DNA from: Scatosoma sp045644545 | GTDB taxonomy: Bacteria; Bacillota; Clostridia; Christensenellales; Borkfalkiaceae | DNA length: 53,699 nt | Direction: 5' to 3' | Assembly (NCBI GenBank): GCA_045644545.1 | Contig: JAZRHC010000002.1 | Location: forward strand, 1 to 53,699 | In this document: in pieces, positions 30,697 to 38,766 of the stretch | Position numbering within the stretch: position 1 is the first letter of the stretch | How the letters are laid out: every line of letters starts with the position of its first letter | The notes under the pieces: model-generated | What the model was told of the DNA's origin: nothing | Database searches by the model: none | The model's input: the letters and a program-made list of their open reading frames with translations, nothing else | Translations under genes and position numbers: made by a program

Positions 30697-31287
30697 ATGC
30701 AAGATACGGAAAAAATGACGGAAGAGCTTTTAAACGAAACCGTAGAAACGCCCGCGCAAGCGGAAAAAGCCTCGGAAACGACCTCCGAGGACAAGGGCGC
30801 GAAAAAGCCCAAGAAAGAGAAAAAACCGTCGACGGAAGAACGGCTTAAAGCCGAGCTCGACCGCGCGCAAGCGGAAGCGGAGGATTTAAAACGCAAATGG
30901 TATTCCGTCACCGCCGAATACGAAAACTATCGCCGCCGCACGCAAAACCAAGCGGCGCAACGCTACGCGGAAGGACGGAACGACGTCGTTTCCTCGCTGT
31001 TTTCGATCGGGGATAATTTAGAGCGCGCGCTTTCCGCGTGCACGGACGAGAACGTTAAGCAAGGCTTGGATATGGTTTTAAAATCCTTCAAAAAAGTCCT
31101 CGAAGGCGAAGGCGTGGAAGAAATCAACCCGCTCGGTCAGCCTTTCAACGCAGACGTTGCGGAAGCGATTATGGCGCAACCCGCGGCGGACGGCGAGGAA
31201 AGCGGGATCGTTAAGCAGGTGTTCGTCAAGGGCTATAAAAAAGGCGATAAAGTCCTTCGTTACGCGCAAGTAATCGTCACGCAGTAA
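30697..31287 (+). CDS. grpE: Nucleotide exchange factor GrpE
   Basis: 196 residues. Acidic/Lys-rich disordered N-terminus (1-45), a long coiled coil (about 46-100), and a beta-rich head with NPLGQPFNADVAEAIMAQPA and YAQVIVTQ at the C-terminus, the GrpE signature. It releases ADP from DnaK. Unusually, hrcA, dnaK and dnaJ are not adjacent, and I see no CIRCE element upstream. The ribosome site is GGAAGGA. Confidence 0.93.
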   Translation: MQDTEKMTEELLNETVETPAQAEKASETTSEDKGAKKPKKEKKPSTEERLKAELDRAQAEAEDLKRKWYSVTAEYENYRRRTQNQAAQRYAEGRNDVVSSLFSIGDNLERALSACTDENVKQGLDMVLKSFKKVLEGEGVEEINPLGQPFNADVAEAIMAQPAADGEESGIVKQVFVKGYKKGDKVLRYAQVIVTQ

Positions 31288-31337
31288 CCCCCGCGAACGC
31301 TTTCTCCACTCGCGGAAAAACAATTGAAAAACAAAGG

Positions 31338-31377
31338 AAAAAGCCTCTTTTGCTAGTTTCGCAAAAGAGGCTTTTTT
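31338..31377 (+). terminator. Terminator of the obg-yhbY-grpE unit
   Basis: Sixteen-base arms aaaaagcctcttttgc (31338-31353) / gcaaaagaggcttttt, 7-nt loop, T6 tail. Confidence 0.85.
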
Positions 31378-31435
31378 GGGGGAAGTAGAAACCTTAGATG
31401 CGCAAAAAGCGTATCTTCGGGTTTGTTGGGCGCGC

Positions 31436-31801
31436 TTAAATTTGTTTGCAAAGCAATAACAGCTGATCGCTCGCCGCAGAAGAAATATTAAAATATTTTT
31501 TCACGAATAATAAAACGTAGGCTTTTCGCATTTGCAACAATCGTTTATAATCGATATTTACGTTCGAAGAAAGCCAAAGCACCGATTTATCCCTATAAAT
31601 GCGCTTCGTATAAATGAGCGACAGCAATTCTCGATGGTGGCTGTATACGTTGAGATAATCCTCGTCGGCGTAGTGCGCGAATACGGCGGCAAAGCATTCC
31701 CGAACGCGTTCGTTTTTCTCGCTAGGGTCGTGCAGTTTGTTGGCAATAATTTGTTCACAAGTTTTAATCTTCGGTATTTTCACAAAAACACTATAACTCA
31801 T
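31436..31801 (-). CDS. Hypothetical protein, 121 residues
   Basis: Soluble, basic, helical protein. It begins MSYSVFVKIPKIKTCEQIIANKL and ends with KRLLQMRKAYVLLFVKKYFNIS. The ribosome site GAGG sits about 7 nt from the ATG. AT-rich compared with the grpE side, and alone on the minus strand next to the small + strand gene. I recognise no family. The length, charge and spaced Lys/Arg residues would also fit a phage-type late regulator, which is a guess only. Confidence 0.5.
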   Translation of the reverse strand: MSYSVFVKIPKIKTCEQIIANKLHDPSEKNERVRECFAAVFAHYADEDYLNVYSHHRELLSLIYTKRIYRDKSVLWLSSNVNIDYKRLLQMRKAYVLLFVKKYFNISSAASDQLLLLCKQI

Positions 31802-31854
31802 AAAAGAACCTCAAAAAAACCGAATTTTGGATATTTTCTCCTTTCGAAATATGA

Positions 31855-31860
31855 TATAAT
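31855..31860 (+). promoter_or_regulatory. -10 box of the 73-residue protein gene
   Basis: TATAAT 28 nt before the start codon; the -35 is not convincing. Confidence 0.4.
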
Positions 31861-31888
31861 AAAATAAATTAAAGAAAGGAGAGAACGT

Positions 31889-32110
31889 ATGAAAAAACTT
31901 ACCTCAGAAGAAACGCTTGCTTATATGATCCAGTTGCTCAGCGAATACCTCGTTGAGCTGTCCACGCCCACCGCGAGCGCAAACGCCGATTTCGTCGCAG
32001 GCGAAAAGACGGCTTACGTAGAATGTTTGGAAATGCTGCAATGCTGGGAGCTTGCAGAAAAATACGGCTTAACGTATTCAATTGAGGAGCGTTTTCCATT
32101 ACCCTTATGA
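31889..32110 (+). CDS. Small hypothetical protein, 73 residues
   Basis: Begins MKKLTSEETLAYMIQLLSEYLVELS with a clear AAAGGAG site. Mostly helical and acidic, without membrane segments. The short internal stretch FVAGEKTAYVECLEMLQCWE contains two cysteines eight residues apart... no zinc pattern is evident. Single-gene unit with its own promoter and a strong terminator. No recognised family. Confidence 0.6.
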   Translation: MKKLTSEETLAYMIQLLSEYLVELSTPTASANADFVAGEKTAYVECLEMLQCWELAEKYGLTYSIEERFPLPL

Positions 32111-32150
32111 TATATACTGCTTAAATAGCCGCAAAGTTCGGAAAAAAATA

Positions 32151-32180
32151 AAAAAAGTTGGAAATTTTTCCAACTTTTTT
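32151..32180. terminator. Bidirectional terminator
   Basis: Stem aaaaaagttggaaa (32151-32164) / tttccaactttttt (32167-32180) between the converging 73-residue gene and the sigma-factor operon. Confidence 0.8.
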
Positions 32181-32204
32181 TATTTTACGGGGAAGCCCCG
32201 CCGA

Positions 32205-32888
32205 TTATTCGAATAATTCCGCCACCAACGCAAACGCTTCGTCCGAAGTATTCGGCCCGCTAATCGTCAAATAATATTTATACCCCTCGTATTCCCAATA
32301 CATTTGCCCGTCTGTATTATCATATGCCCAAAAAACAGTTGTGCTTTTAATTTTTTGTTTTAAATTACAGTTATCCGTATAATTTCTAAGTTCCTCTATT
32401 TCAGTATAATTATCGGTAACAGTAAAATCTATAAAGTAACCTGTTTCACTATTTACAATTTGTTCTTGAAAAGCAATTGTTTCGGTAGTATCATTTAAAA
32501 CATATTCATAATGAAACATTTCGTCCGCTGCATCATACCAATCAAAATACAGAAGATTTATTTTATCTCGTGTGCTGTATTCTTTTAAAGTGAGCGTGGT
32601 TTCTTTAGGGGTATAATCTTCTTGTGTACAATAACGACTTTTGTTAGGGGGCGTAGGGTTGGGCTGAAAGACCGTGAAATACAACGCCAAAGAAAGGGTG
32701 ATTATTACCGCCGCGGCGACGGAAGAGCAGATCGCCACGAGCTTACGCGTGGAAAACCGTTTGCGCTTGGACTTTTGCACGGGAGCGTCTTCTATCCCAA
32801 GCTCGTTTTTGATTTTTGCAAGCAAAAGCTCGTCCTGTTCGCTATATTGATCGGCGATCCATTCGCGTATTTTGTCTTTCTTCGGCAT
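32205..32888 (-). CDS. Membrane-anchored protein, probable anti-sigma factor of the ECF module
   Basis: 227 residues from ATG 32888 (AAAGGAG site). The cytoplasmic N-terminal region (1-48) is charged and begins MPKKDKIREWIADQYSEQDELLLAKI. One membrane helix spans about residues 51-74, and an extracellular domain (75-227) is rich in Tyr, Asp and Thr. This topology, placed 20 nt behind a secreted peptidase gene and in the same operon as an ECF sigma factor, is what an anti-sigma factor looks like. No zinc-finger (HxxxCxxC) anti-sigma motif is visible. The outer domain has no family I recognise. Confidence 0.6.
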   Translation of the reverse strand: MPKKDKIREWIADQYSEQDELLLAKIKNELGIEDAPVQKSKRKRFSTRKLVAICSSVAAAVIITLSLALYFTVFQPNPTPPNKSRYCTQEDYTPKETTLTLKEYSTRDKINLLYFDWYDAADEMFHYEYVLNDTTETIAFQEQIVNSETGYFIDFTVTDNYTEIEELRNYTDNCNLKQKIKSTTVFWAYDNTDGQMYWEYEGYKYYLTISGPNTSDEAFALVAELFE

Positions 32889-32908
32889 TGTTTCTCCTTT
32901 CTTTTCTT

Positions 32909-33739
32909 TTAAGAGACGGAAACGGCGTACCCGCTGTCGAACCAATCGGTATCGCTAAGACTTACGCAGATGTCTTTAACGATAGATTGACCGTTCGAGG
33001 CGAGGATATAGTCGTCCGTTCTGAAAAGTGTTCCGTTGTTATAATATTCTATGGTATAATACCCGTAGCCTACGATAATATGACTTCCCGTAGTAGAGGT
33101 TGTAGTTAAAAGATCTTCGGTTGTATTATATGTAATTGAAGTACGATTTAAATCCGTACAGAATAAAAGCACGGGCTTGTTGGCTTGAATGGCTTGTTTA
33201 TATAAGCTGTAACTAAACGAAGATCCGCTTTTTACCGAGCTATACGAAAGGGTCAAGCCTTTGTTGGAGAAATACGTTTGCAAGCCGTTTTTGCAATCGC
33301 TTTCGCTCACGCCTACGTCGTCCACGTTCGTCCGCATTAAGGTATACATTTCCTGCATAACCGCGGGGATATAAGTTGTATCTTGTATTCTATATTTTAG
33401 AGAACTTGCATAATAGGGGGTGTAGTCTGCAATCAAATTTTCGTAGTACCGATCGTAGAATCCGACCACCGTCGTCCCCGCGACCGCGCCGCAAGCGTTG
33501 GTCATCGTCGAACCCGTCACGAAATAATAAGGAACGCCGTAAGCAGTTGTTATCTCATTGGCTACTCTGTCCGTATAATATACGTATTCGGTGGTAGCCG
33601 AACGAGCCGCTGAAACGGTATAATCGTAATACCGCTTTTCGCCGTCCGCCGAAGCGGAAACGGCAGAGGCAGGGGCGCAAACGCCCGCAACGCCGAGGAT
33701 GGCGGAAGCCGCCAAAGAAACAAGTACTTTTTTTCTCAT
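32909..33739 (-). CDS. Secreted C39-like (papain-fold) cysteine peptidase
   Basis: 276 residues. Classical signal peptide (about 1-30, ending SAVSA). The mature protein carries a C39-like core: Cys83 in TNACGAVAGTTVVGFYD, His220 in GSHIIVGYGYY, and Asn249 in YILASNG, in the right order for a catalytic triad with an oxyanion Gln/Asn. Length and layout fit uncharacterised secreted papain-like proteins rather than ABC-fused C39 bacteriocin processors. It lies between the ECF sigma gene and the membrane protein, suggesting a role in signal release or as a regulated product. Confidence 0.7.
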   Translation of the reverse strand: MRKKVLVSLAASAILGVAGVCAPASAVSASADGEKRYYDYTVSAARSATTEYVYYTDRVANEITTAYGVPYYFVTGSTMTNACGAVAGTTVVGFYDRYYENLIADYTPYYASSLKYRIQDTTYIPAVMQEMYTLMRTNVDDVGVSESDCKNGLQTYFSNKGLTLSYSSVKSGSSFSYSLYKQAIQANKPVLLFCTDLNRTSITYNTTEDLLTTTSTTGSHIIVGYGYYTIEYYNNGTLFRTDDYILASNGQSIVKDICVSLSDTDWFDSGYAVSVS

Positions 33740-33817
33740 TTGTAAAAATCTCCTTTGAGTGTTTTTGGTACTATATATACTTGTTTTTTCAGCCGTTTGT
33801 TCGGGTTTTTGAAAAAT

Positions 33818-34357
33818 TTATTTATTATTTATTAAATTTTCGCCGATTTCCGCTTGCGATTTCTTCAATCGGTTTTGAACGGTCGTCTTTCCCATATTCA
33901 ATTTTTCGGCAATTTGCTCGTAGGTAAGATCTTCGTAATAATATAAATGCAAGATAAGCTTATTCTTTGTTTCCAGCGTTTTCGCGGCGTTGCAAAGGTC
34001 GCATTTATCAATCCAATCTTCGGTGGCGTGGTAGGCTTTTTCGTCGGGCAAGCTATACGTAAAATCTTCAAGCGAAAGGGTTTTGTTCTTTTGATTGAAA
34101 TCGTAAGCCACCCGTTGCGTGATTCGATACAGCCAATTATAGCCGTCCTTTTCGGGTTTGGAAGTCTTGATATACCGATAAACGCGGCAAAAAGTTTCTT
34201 GCACAACGTCGTCTACGTCCGCTTTGCGCTTCAAATGACATTTGGCAACGTTTTTCAGATAAGGAACGGTCAAGCGATAAAGCGCGGTAAACGCTTCGTC
34301 GTCGCCCGCCTTGATCGCTTTTATATAATGATTGACTTTTTTCCCAAAATAAGACAT
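33818..34357 (-). CDS. ECF-type RNA polymerase sigma factor
   Basis: 179 residues from ATG 34357, since the longer TTG reading from 34402 begins inside the -10 box. Region 2 is visible as DEAFTALYRLTVPYLKNVAKCHLKRKADVDDVVQETFCRVYRYI (about residues 18-62). Region 4 is LILHLYYYEDLTYEQIAEKLNMGKTTVQNRLKKSQAEI (about 135-172), a typical sigma70 HTH. First gene of the sigma-peptidase-membrane protein operon. It is transcribed from a vegetative-type promoter. Confidence 0.9.
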   Translation of the reverse strand: MSYFGKKVNHYIKAIKAGDDEAFTALYRLTVPYLKNVAKCHLKRKADVDDVVQETFCRVYRYIKTSKPEKDGYNWLYRITQRVAYDFNQKNKTLSLEDFTYSLPDEKAYHATEDWIDKCDLCNAAKTLETKNKLILHLYYYEDLTYEQIAEKLNMGKTTVQNRLKKSQAEIGENLINNK

Positions 34358-34392
34358 TTCGCTGCCTTGCGTAAAATCATTGCTTCTAATAT

Positions 34393-34421
34393 AGTATAAC
34401 AAATATTTCGAGGGATTTCAA
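34393..34421 (-). promoter_or_regulatory. Promoter of the ECF sigma operon
   Basis: -35 TTGAAA (34421-34416), -10 TATACT (34398-34393), spacer 17. It looks like a housekeeping promoter; no ECF-type AAC...CGT motif is evident here. Confidence 0.6.
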
Positions 34422-34503
34422 TAAAAAATACCAAAATTTACCAAATTTTTGCTAAAAACCCTTACAAAAAACAGAAAAATCTCCGTTTTGCCTATCAAAT
34501 CAG

Positions 34504-34532
34504 TTGACTTTAATGCTTTATCGTGCTAAAAT
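34504..34532 (+). promoter_or_regulatory. Promoter of the histidine operon
   Basis: -35 TTGACT (34504-34509), -10 TAAAAT (34527-34532), spacer 17; leader of about 25 nt before the hisR start. Confidence 0.7.
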
Positions 34533-34538
34533 GATAAA
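34517..34538. promoter_or_regulatory. Inverted repeat over the his promoter, HisR operator candidate
   Basis: TTTATC (34517-34522) and GATAAA (34533-34538) form an inverted repeat with a 10-nt centre that spans the -10 box. TrpR-type regulators bind such spaced half-sites, and the first gene downstream encodes one. Confidence 0.4.
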
Positions 34539-34563
34539 ACAAATAAACTTACGAGGGAAAGAA

Positions 34564-34851
34564 ATGGAAAAATTTTCTTATTCGCGGTTCGGGGGAATTT
34601 TCGAAGCCGTCCTGCAATTAAAAGATAAGGAAGAGTGCGAAAAGTTTTTCGAGGATATCTGCACGATTAAAGAGCTGGAAGATATGTCGCAGAGGCTGGA
34701 AGTCGCCAAGCTTTTAAAAGAGGGGAAAAATTATCGAGAGATTTCCGAAAAAACGGGCGCAAGCACCGCCACGATCAGCCGCGTAAATAAATGCCTCGTC
34801 TACGGCAGAGGGGGCTATTCGCTCGTATTAAGCGAAAAGGAGAACGGGTAA
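34564..34851 (+). CDS. hisR: TrpR-like regulator of histidine genes (YerC/HisR family)
   Basis: 95 residues from ATG 34564 (GAGGGAAA site), not the in-frame codon at 34504 inside the promoter. Single Trp-repressor-like HTH domain: ELEDMSQRLEVAKLLKEGKNYREISEKTGASTATISRVNKCL (about residues 38-79). YerC/YecD proteins head his operons in many Clostridia and are thought to repress them in response to histidine. It starts the ten-gene operon and ends 1 nt before hisZ. Confidence 0.88.
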   Translation: MEKFSYSRFGGIFEAVLQLKDKEECEKFFEDICTIKELEDMSQRLEVAKLLKEGKNYREISEKTGASTATISRVNKCLVYGRGGYSLVLSEKENG

Positions 34852-34852
34852 T

Positions 34853-35785
34853 ATGGATTTTCAAAGGCTTCTCACCGCGGAAGAAAAAATAATGCTCTCG
34901 CTTCGCGAGCTGTATTTGGAATACGGCTACGAAATGTATAAAATGAGCAAGTTCGAGGAATACGCGCTGTACGCGCAGAACAAGGATTTTTTGATCTCGG
35001 ATAACCTCATCACCTTCACCGATACCGACGGCAGATTGATGGCGCTCAAACCCGACGTCACCCTTTCCATTATCAAAAACGGCAAGGAATTCGAAAAACG
35101 CACGCAAAAGCTTTTCTATAACGAAAACGTATATCGTGCTTCCAAGGGTACGCGCTCTTTTAAGGAGATTATGCAAGTCGGGCTTGAACTTTTGGGCGAG
35201 GTGGACGAAAACGCGGTCGCGGAGGTATTGTTCCTCGCGGCAAAGAGCTTGGAAAAAATTTCCGAACGCTTCGTGCTGGAAATTTCCCACCTCGATATCC
35301 CGCTCGGCGTTTTAAAGGCGTACGGCGTGAGCGAAGAAGGGCAAAAGGAATTTTTAACCTATCTTGGCGAAAAGAACGCGCAGGGCGTGCGCGCCGTTGC
35401 GATCAAAGAAGGGCTGAGCGAAGAAAAAACGGCGATTTTGGAAACGCTCGTGCGCGTGTACGGCGCGCCTGAAAAGGCGTTGGGCGCGTTGCAGGGGCTT
35501 AAAAGCGTAAGCGCGGAAGTGGCAAGCGCGGTTTTGGAGCTGGAAAATATTCTTTCCTCGCTTAAAAAGGTCGGCGCGGGCGAAAAGCTGTGCGTGGATT
35601 TTTCCGTCGTGAATAACGGAAAATATTATAACGGCGTGGCGTTCAAAGGCTTCGTCGAGGGCGTTTCGACGAGTATGCTTTCGGGCGGGCAATACGACGG
35701 CTTGATGAAGAAAATGAAAAAGGGCGCGCGCGCGATCGGCTTTGCGGTATACCTCGACGGGTTAGAGCGTTTTTTCGGGAGATAA
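34853..35785 (+). CDS. hisZ: ATP phosphoribosyltransferase regulatory subunit HisZ
   Basis: 310 residues with class II aminoacyl-tRNA synthetase-like fold (HisRS paralogue): FTDTDGRLMALKPDVTLSIIKNG and FYNENVYRASKGTRSFKEIMQVGLELLG are the conserved motif 2 region. It lacks the anticodon-binding domain of HisRS, which explains its length. Needed to activate the short HisG encoded next. The C-terminal half has SGGQYDGLMKKM and AIGFAVYLDGLE. Confidence 0.93.
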   Translation: MDFQRLLTAEEKIMLSLRELYLEYGYEMYKMSKFEEYALYAQNKDFLISDNLITFTDTDGRLMALKPDVTLSIIKNGKEFEKRTQKLFYNENVYRASKGTRSFKEIMQVGLELLGEVDENAVAEVLFLAAKSLEKISERFVLEISHLDIPLGVLKAYGVSEEGQKEFLTYLGEKNAQGVRAVAIKEGLSEEKTAILETLVRVYGAPEKALGALQGLKSVSAEVASAVLELENILSSLKKVGAGEKLCVDFSVVNNGKYYNGVAFKGFVEGVSTSMLSGGQYDGLMKKMKKGARAIGFAVYLDGLERFFGR

Positions 35786-35790
35786 AATGT

Positions 35791-36429
35791 ATGGAAACCT
35801 TTTTAAATATCGCCCTGCCAAAAGGCAGATTAGGCGAAAAAGTTTACGAAATGTTTGAAAAATCGGGCTTCGGCTGTCCTTCCATCAAAGAAAACAACCG
35901 CAAACTCGTGTTTGAAAACCCCGAAACGGGGGTGAGATATTTTTGGGTGAAGCCGTCGGACGTGGCGATCTACGTCGAGCGCGGCGCGGCGGATATCGGG
36001 GTCGCGGGCAAGGATATTTTGCTCGAATACGAGCCCGACGTGTACGAGCTTTTGGATTTGAAAATCGGCAAATGCGATATGGCGGTGGCGGCGAAAGAGG
36101 GATTTAAGGACGATCGCAACAGAACGCTCACGGTCGCGACGAAATTTTCGAATATCGCCAAGCGGTATTATTCCTCGCTCGGCAGGGATATCGATATCGT
36201 GCATTTGAACGGCTCGATTGAACTCGCGCCTATTTTGGGGCTTTCCGACGTGATCGTGGATATCGTGGAAACGGGTGCAACGCTCAGGGCGAATAAGCTC
36301 GAAGTAGTCGAAAAATTCCAGCCGATCAGCGCAAGATTGATTGCGAATAAGGCGAATTTTAAGTTCAAAAGCGAGCGTATCGAAAAGGTGCGCGAGGAGC
36401 TTTCAAAGCTGACGGAGAATAACGTATGA
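35791..36429 (+). CDS. hisG: ATP phosphoribosyltransferase, short form HisG
   Basis: 212 residues, the short HisG form that lacks the C-terminal histidine-sensing domain and depends on HisZ. LNIALPKGRLGEKVYEMFEKSG opens the protein. VERGAADIGVAGKDILLE and the PRPP loop DIVETGATLRANKLEV (about residues 152-167) are diagnostic. It catalyses the first step, joining ATP and PRPP. The frame overlaps hisD by 4 nt. Confidence 0.95.
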   Translation: METFLNIALPKGRLGEKVYEMFEKSGFGCPSIKENNRKLVFENPETGVRYFWVKPSDVAIYVERGAADIGVAGKDILLEYEPDVYELLDLKIGKCDMAVAAKEGFKDDRNRTLTVATKFSNIAKRYYSSLGRDIDIVHLNGSIELAPILGLSDVIVDIVETGATLRANKLEVVEKFQPISARLIANKANFKFKSERIEKVREELSKLTENNV

Positions 36430-37709
36430 TCAAGATTATCAAGGATTTAGCGGGCGAACGCAAGGAAATTTTTTCGGCGGTGGAAGAAAAGGTAGACGTT
36501 TCCTCGATCGTTTCGGGGATTCTCGAACGGGTGAAAAAAGAGGGCGATCAAGCGCTTTTCGCGCTCACGGAGCAGTTCGATAAGGTCAGGCTTTCTTCTC
36601 TTAAAGTTTCGAAAGCGGAAATCGACGAGGCGGTGAACGCCGTCGAAAGCGAATTTTTAGAAGTGCTCGAAAAGGCGGCGGCAAATATCCGCTCTTTCCA
36701 CGAAAAGCAAAAGCGCGAAGGCTTCGAAGTGAAAGAGAACAACGGCGTGGTCGTGGGGCAAAAAGTCATTCCCGTCGAACGGGCGGGCTTATACGTTCCC
36801 GGCGGCACGGCGGCGTACCCTTCCACCGTGCTAATGGACGCCATTCCCGCAAAGATCGCGGGCGTTTCGAGGGTGGTGATGGTCACTCCGCCCGATAGGA
36901 AAGGAAAAGTAAACCCCGTGATTTTGGCGGCGGCGTATATCGCGGGCGTGGACGAAATTTATAAGGTCGGCGGGGCGCAGGCGATCGCGGCGCTCGCGTA
37001 CGGCACGGAAAGCGTTCCTAAGGTGGACAAGATCGTAGGTCCTGGCAACGCGTTCGTCGCGGAGGCGAAAAAGCAGGTGTTCGGCGAGGTTTCTATCGAT
37101 ATGATCGCAGGGCCGAGCGAAATTATGGTGATCGCCGACGAGAAAAACCGCGCCAAGGATATCGCGGCGGACCTTTTATCGCAAGCCGAGCACGACAAAA
37201 TGGCAAGCGCGGTGCTCGTTACCGATTCCCTTGCGTTCGCGGAGGCGGTAGCCGAGGAAATCGAAAAGCAGATCCCGCTTTTGGAGCGCGCGGAAATCGC
37301 TCGGGTTTCCATCGATACCAACGGGAAAATTATCGTGACGGACGATTTAAGCGAAGCGGTCGAGGTCGCCAACGCGATCGCGCCCGAGCATTTGGAGCTT
37401 TGCTTGGACGAGCCTTTTGCCTATCTGGAAAAAATCAAACACGCGGGTTCGGTGTTCTTGGGGCGGTATTGCCCCGAAGCGCTCGGCGATTATTTCGCGG
37501 GCACGAACCACACCCTGCCCACGAGCGGTACGGCGCGGTTTTCAAGCCCGCTTTCCGTGGACGATTTCATCAAGAAAACGCAGTACATTTATTACGATAA
37601 AAACGCGCTGAAAAGCGTTTGTAAGGACGTGGAGTATTTCGCGAAAAAAGAGGGCTTGACCGCCCACGCGAAAAGCGCCGTGGTGAGATTCGAGGACGAA
37701 AATGAGTAA
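36426..37709 (+). CDS. hisD: Histidinol dehydrogenase
   Basis: 427 residues. Converts L-histidinol to L-histidine with two NAD. PGGTAAYPSTVLMDAIPAKIAGV, KVGGAQAIAALAYGTESVPKVDKIVGPGN and the signature DMIAGPSEIMVIAD are present, as is the C-terminal FAGTNHTLPTSGTARFSSPLSVDDF zinc and substrate region. Full length. The ATG overlaps the hisG stop. Confidence 0.96.
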   Translation: MIKIIKDLAGERKEIFSAVEEKVDVSSIVSGILERVKKEGDQALFALTEQFDKVRLSSLKVSKAEIDEAVNAVESEFLEVLEKAAANIRSFHEKQKREGFEVKENNGVVVGQKVIPVERAGLYVPGGTAAYPSTVLMDAIPAKIAGVSRVVMVTPPDRKGKVNPVILAAAYIAGVDEIYKVGGAQAIAALAYGTESVPKVDKIVGPGNAFVAEAKKQVFGEVSIDMIAGPSEIMVIADEKNRAKDIAADLLSQAEHDKMASAVLVTDSLAFAEAVAEEIEKQIPLLERAEIARVSIDTNGKIIVTDDLSEAVEVANAIAPEHLELCLDEPFAYLEKIKHAGSVFLGRYCPEALGDYFAGTNHTLPTSGTARFSSPLSVDDFIKKTQYIYYDKNALKSVCKDVEYFAKKEGLTAHAKSAVVRFEDENE

Positions 37710-38766
37710 GTTTTTAACGGAAAAATATCAAAAACTCAAACCGTATACCCCCGGGGAACAGCCCAAAGAGCGGGAGTATATCAAGCTGAACACTAACGAA
37801 TCGCCTTTCCCGCCGTCGGTGCAAGCGATCGAGCGGGCGAAAGCGGAGGCGGAAAAGCTGATGCTGTATCCCGACCCCGAATGTAAGGAGCTTGCGGGCT
37901 TGCTCGCGGAAAAATGCGGCGTTACGCCCGATCGGGTGATCTTGACGAACGGCTCGGACGAGGTGTTGAACTTCGCGTTTATGGCGTATTGCGACGAGCG
38001 CACCCCTGCGGTGTTCGCCGATATCACTTACGGGTTTTATAAGGTGTTTGCCGATCTAAACGGCGTGCCTTATCGGGAAATCCCCTTAAAAGAGGATTTT
38101 TCGCTTTGCGTGGACGAGTATATGACCGCGGACGGGACGGTGTTTATCGCCAACCCCAACGCGCCGACGGGGCTTGCGCTGCCGCGTGCGGAGATCGAAA
38201 AACTCGTCGCGGCGAACCCTTCGCGGGTGGTGGTCGTGGACGAGGCGTACGTGGATTTCGGCGGGGAGAGCTGTATTCCGCTGACGGAAAAATACGAGAA
38301 TCTGCTCGTGGTGCAGACCTTTTCCAAATCTCGCTCGATGGCGGGCGCGAGGCTGGGCTTTGGCGTGGGCTCTCCCGCGCTGATCGAGGATTTAACACGC
38401 GTGCGCTATTCCACCAACCCCTATAACGTGAATAAAATGACGATGGCGGCGGGGATAGGCGCGCTTTCGGACGAGGAATATTTCAAGGAAAACTGCCGAA
38501 AGATCGTGGAAAACAGGGCGTGGACGGCGGCGGAGCTTACGAAGCTCGGCTTTGCGCTGACCGACTCGAAAACCAACTTTTTATTTGCAAAGCACGAAAA
38601 ACTCGGCGGGGAGGAGCTGTATCAAGAGCTCAAAGCGCGCGGCGTGCTCGTGCGGCATTTTTCTTCCGAACCGATCAAGGAATATAACCGCATCACGGTT
38701 GGGAGCAGAAAACAGATGGAAATTTTAATGAGTACGATAAAAACTATTTTGGAGGAACGAAAATGA
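37702..38766 (+). CDS. hisC: Histidinol-phosphate aminotransferase
   Basis: 354 residues, fold type I aminotransferase. LNTNESPFPPS opens it, NPNAPTGLA binds the PLP ring, VVDEAYVDFGG carries the conserved Asp/Tyr, and Lys in QTFSKSRSMAGARLGF (about residue 212) is the PLP Schiff-base lysine. The C-terminal arginine is in RITVGSRKQME. The frame overlaps hisD by 8 nt. Confidence 0.95.
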   Translation: MSKFLTEKYQKLKPYTPGEQPKEREYIKLNTNESPFPPSVQAIERAKAEAEKLMLYPDPECKELAGLLAEKCGVTPDRVILTNGSDEVLNFAFMAYCDERTPAVFADITYGFYKVFADLNGVPYREIPLKEDFSLCVDEYMTADGTVFIANPNAPTGLALPRAEIEKLVAANPSRVVVVDEAYVDFGGESCIPLTEKYENLLVVQTFSKSRSMAGARLGFGVGSPALIEDLTRVRYSTNPYNVNKMTMAAGIGALSDEEYFKENCRKIVENRAWTAAELTKLGFALTDSKTNFLFAKHEKLGGEELYQELKARGVLVRHFSSEPIKEYNRITVGSRKQMEILMSTIKTILEERK

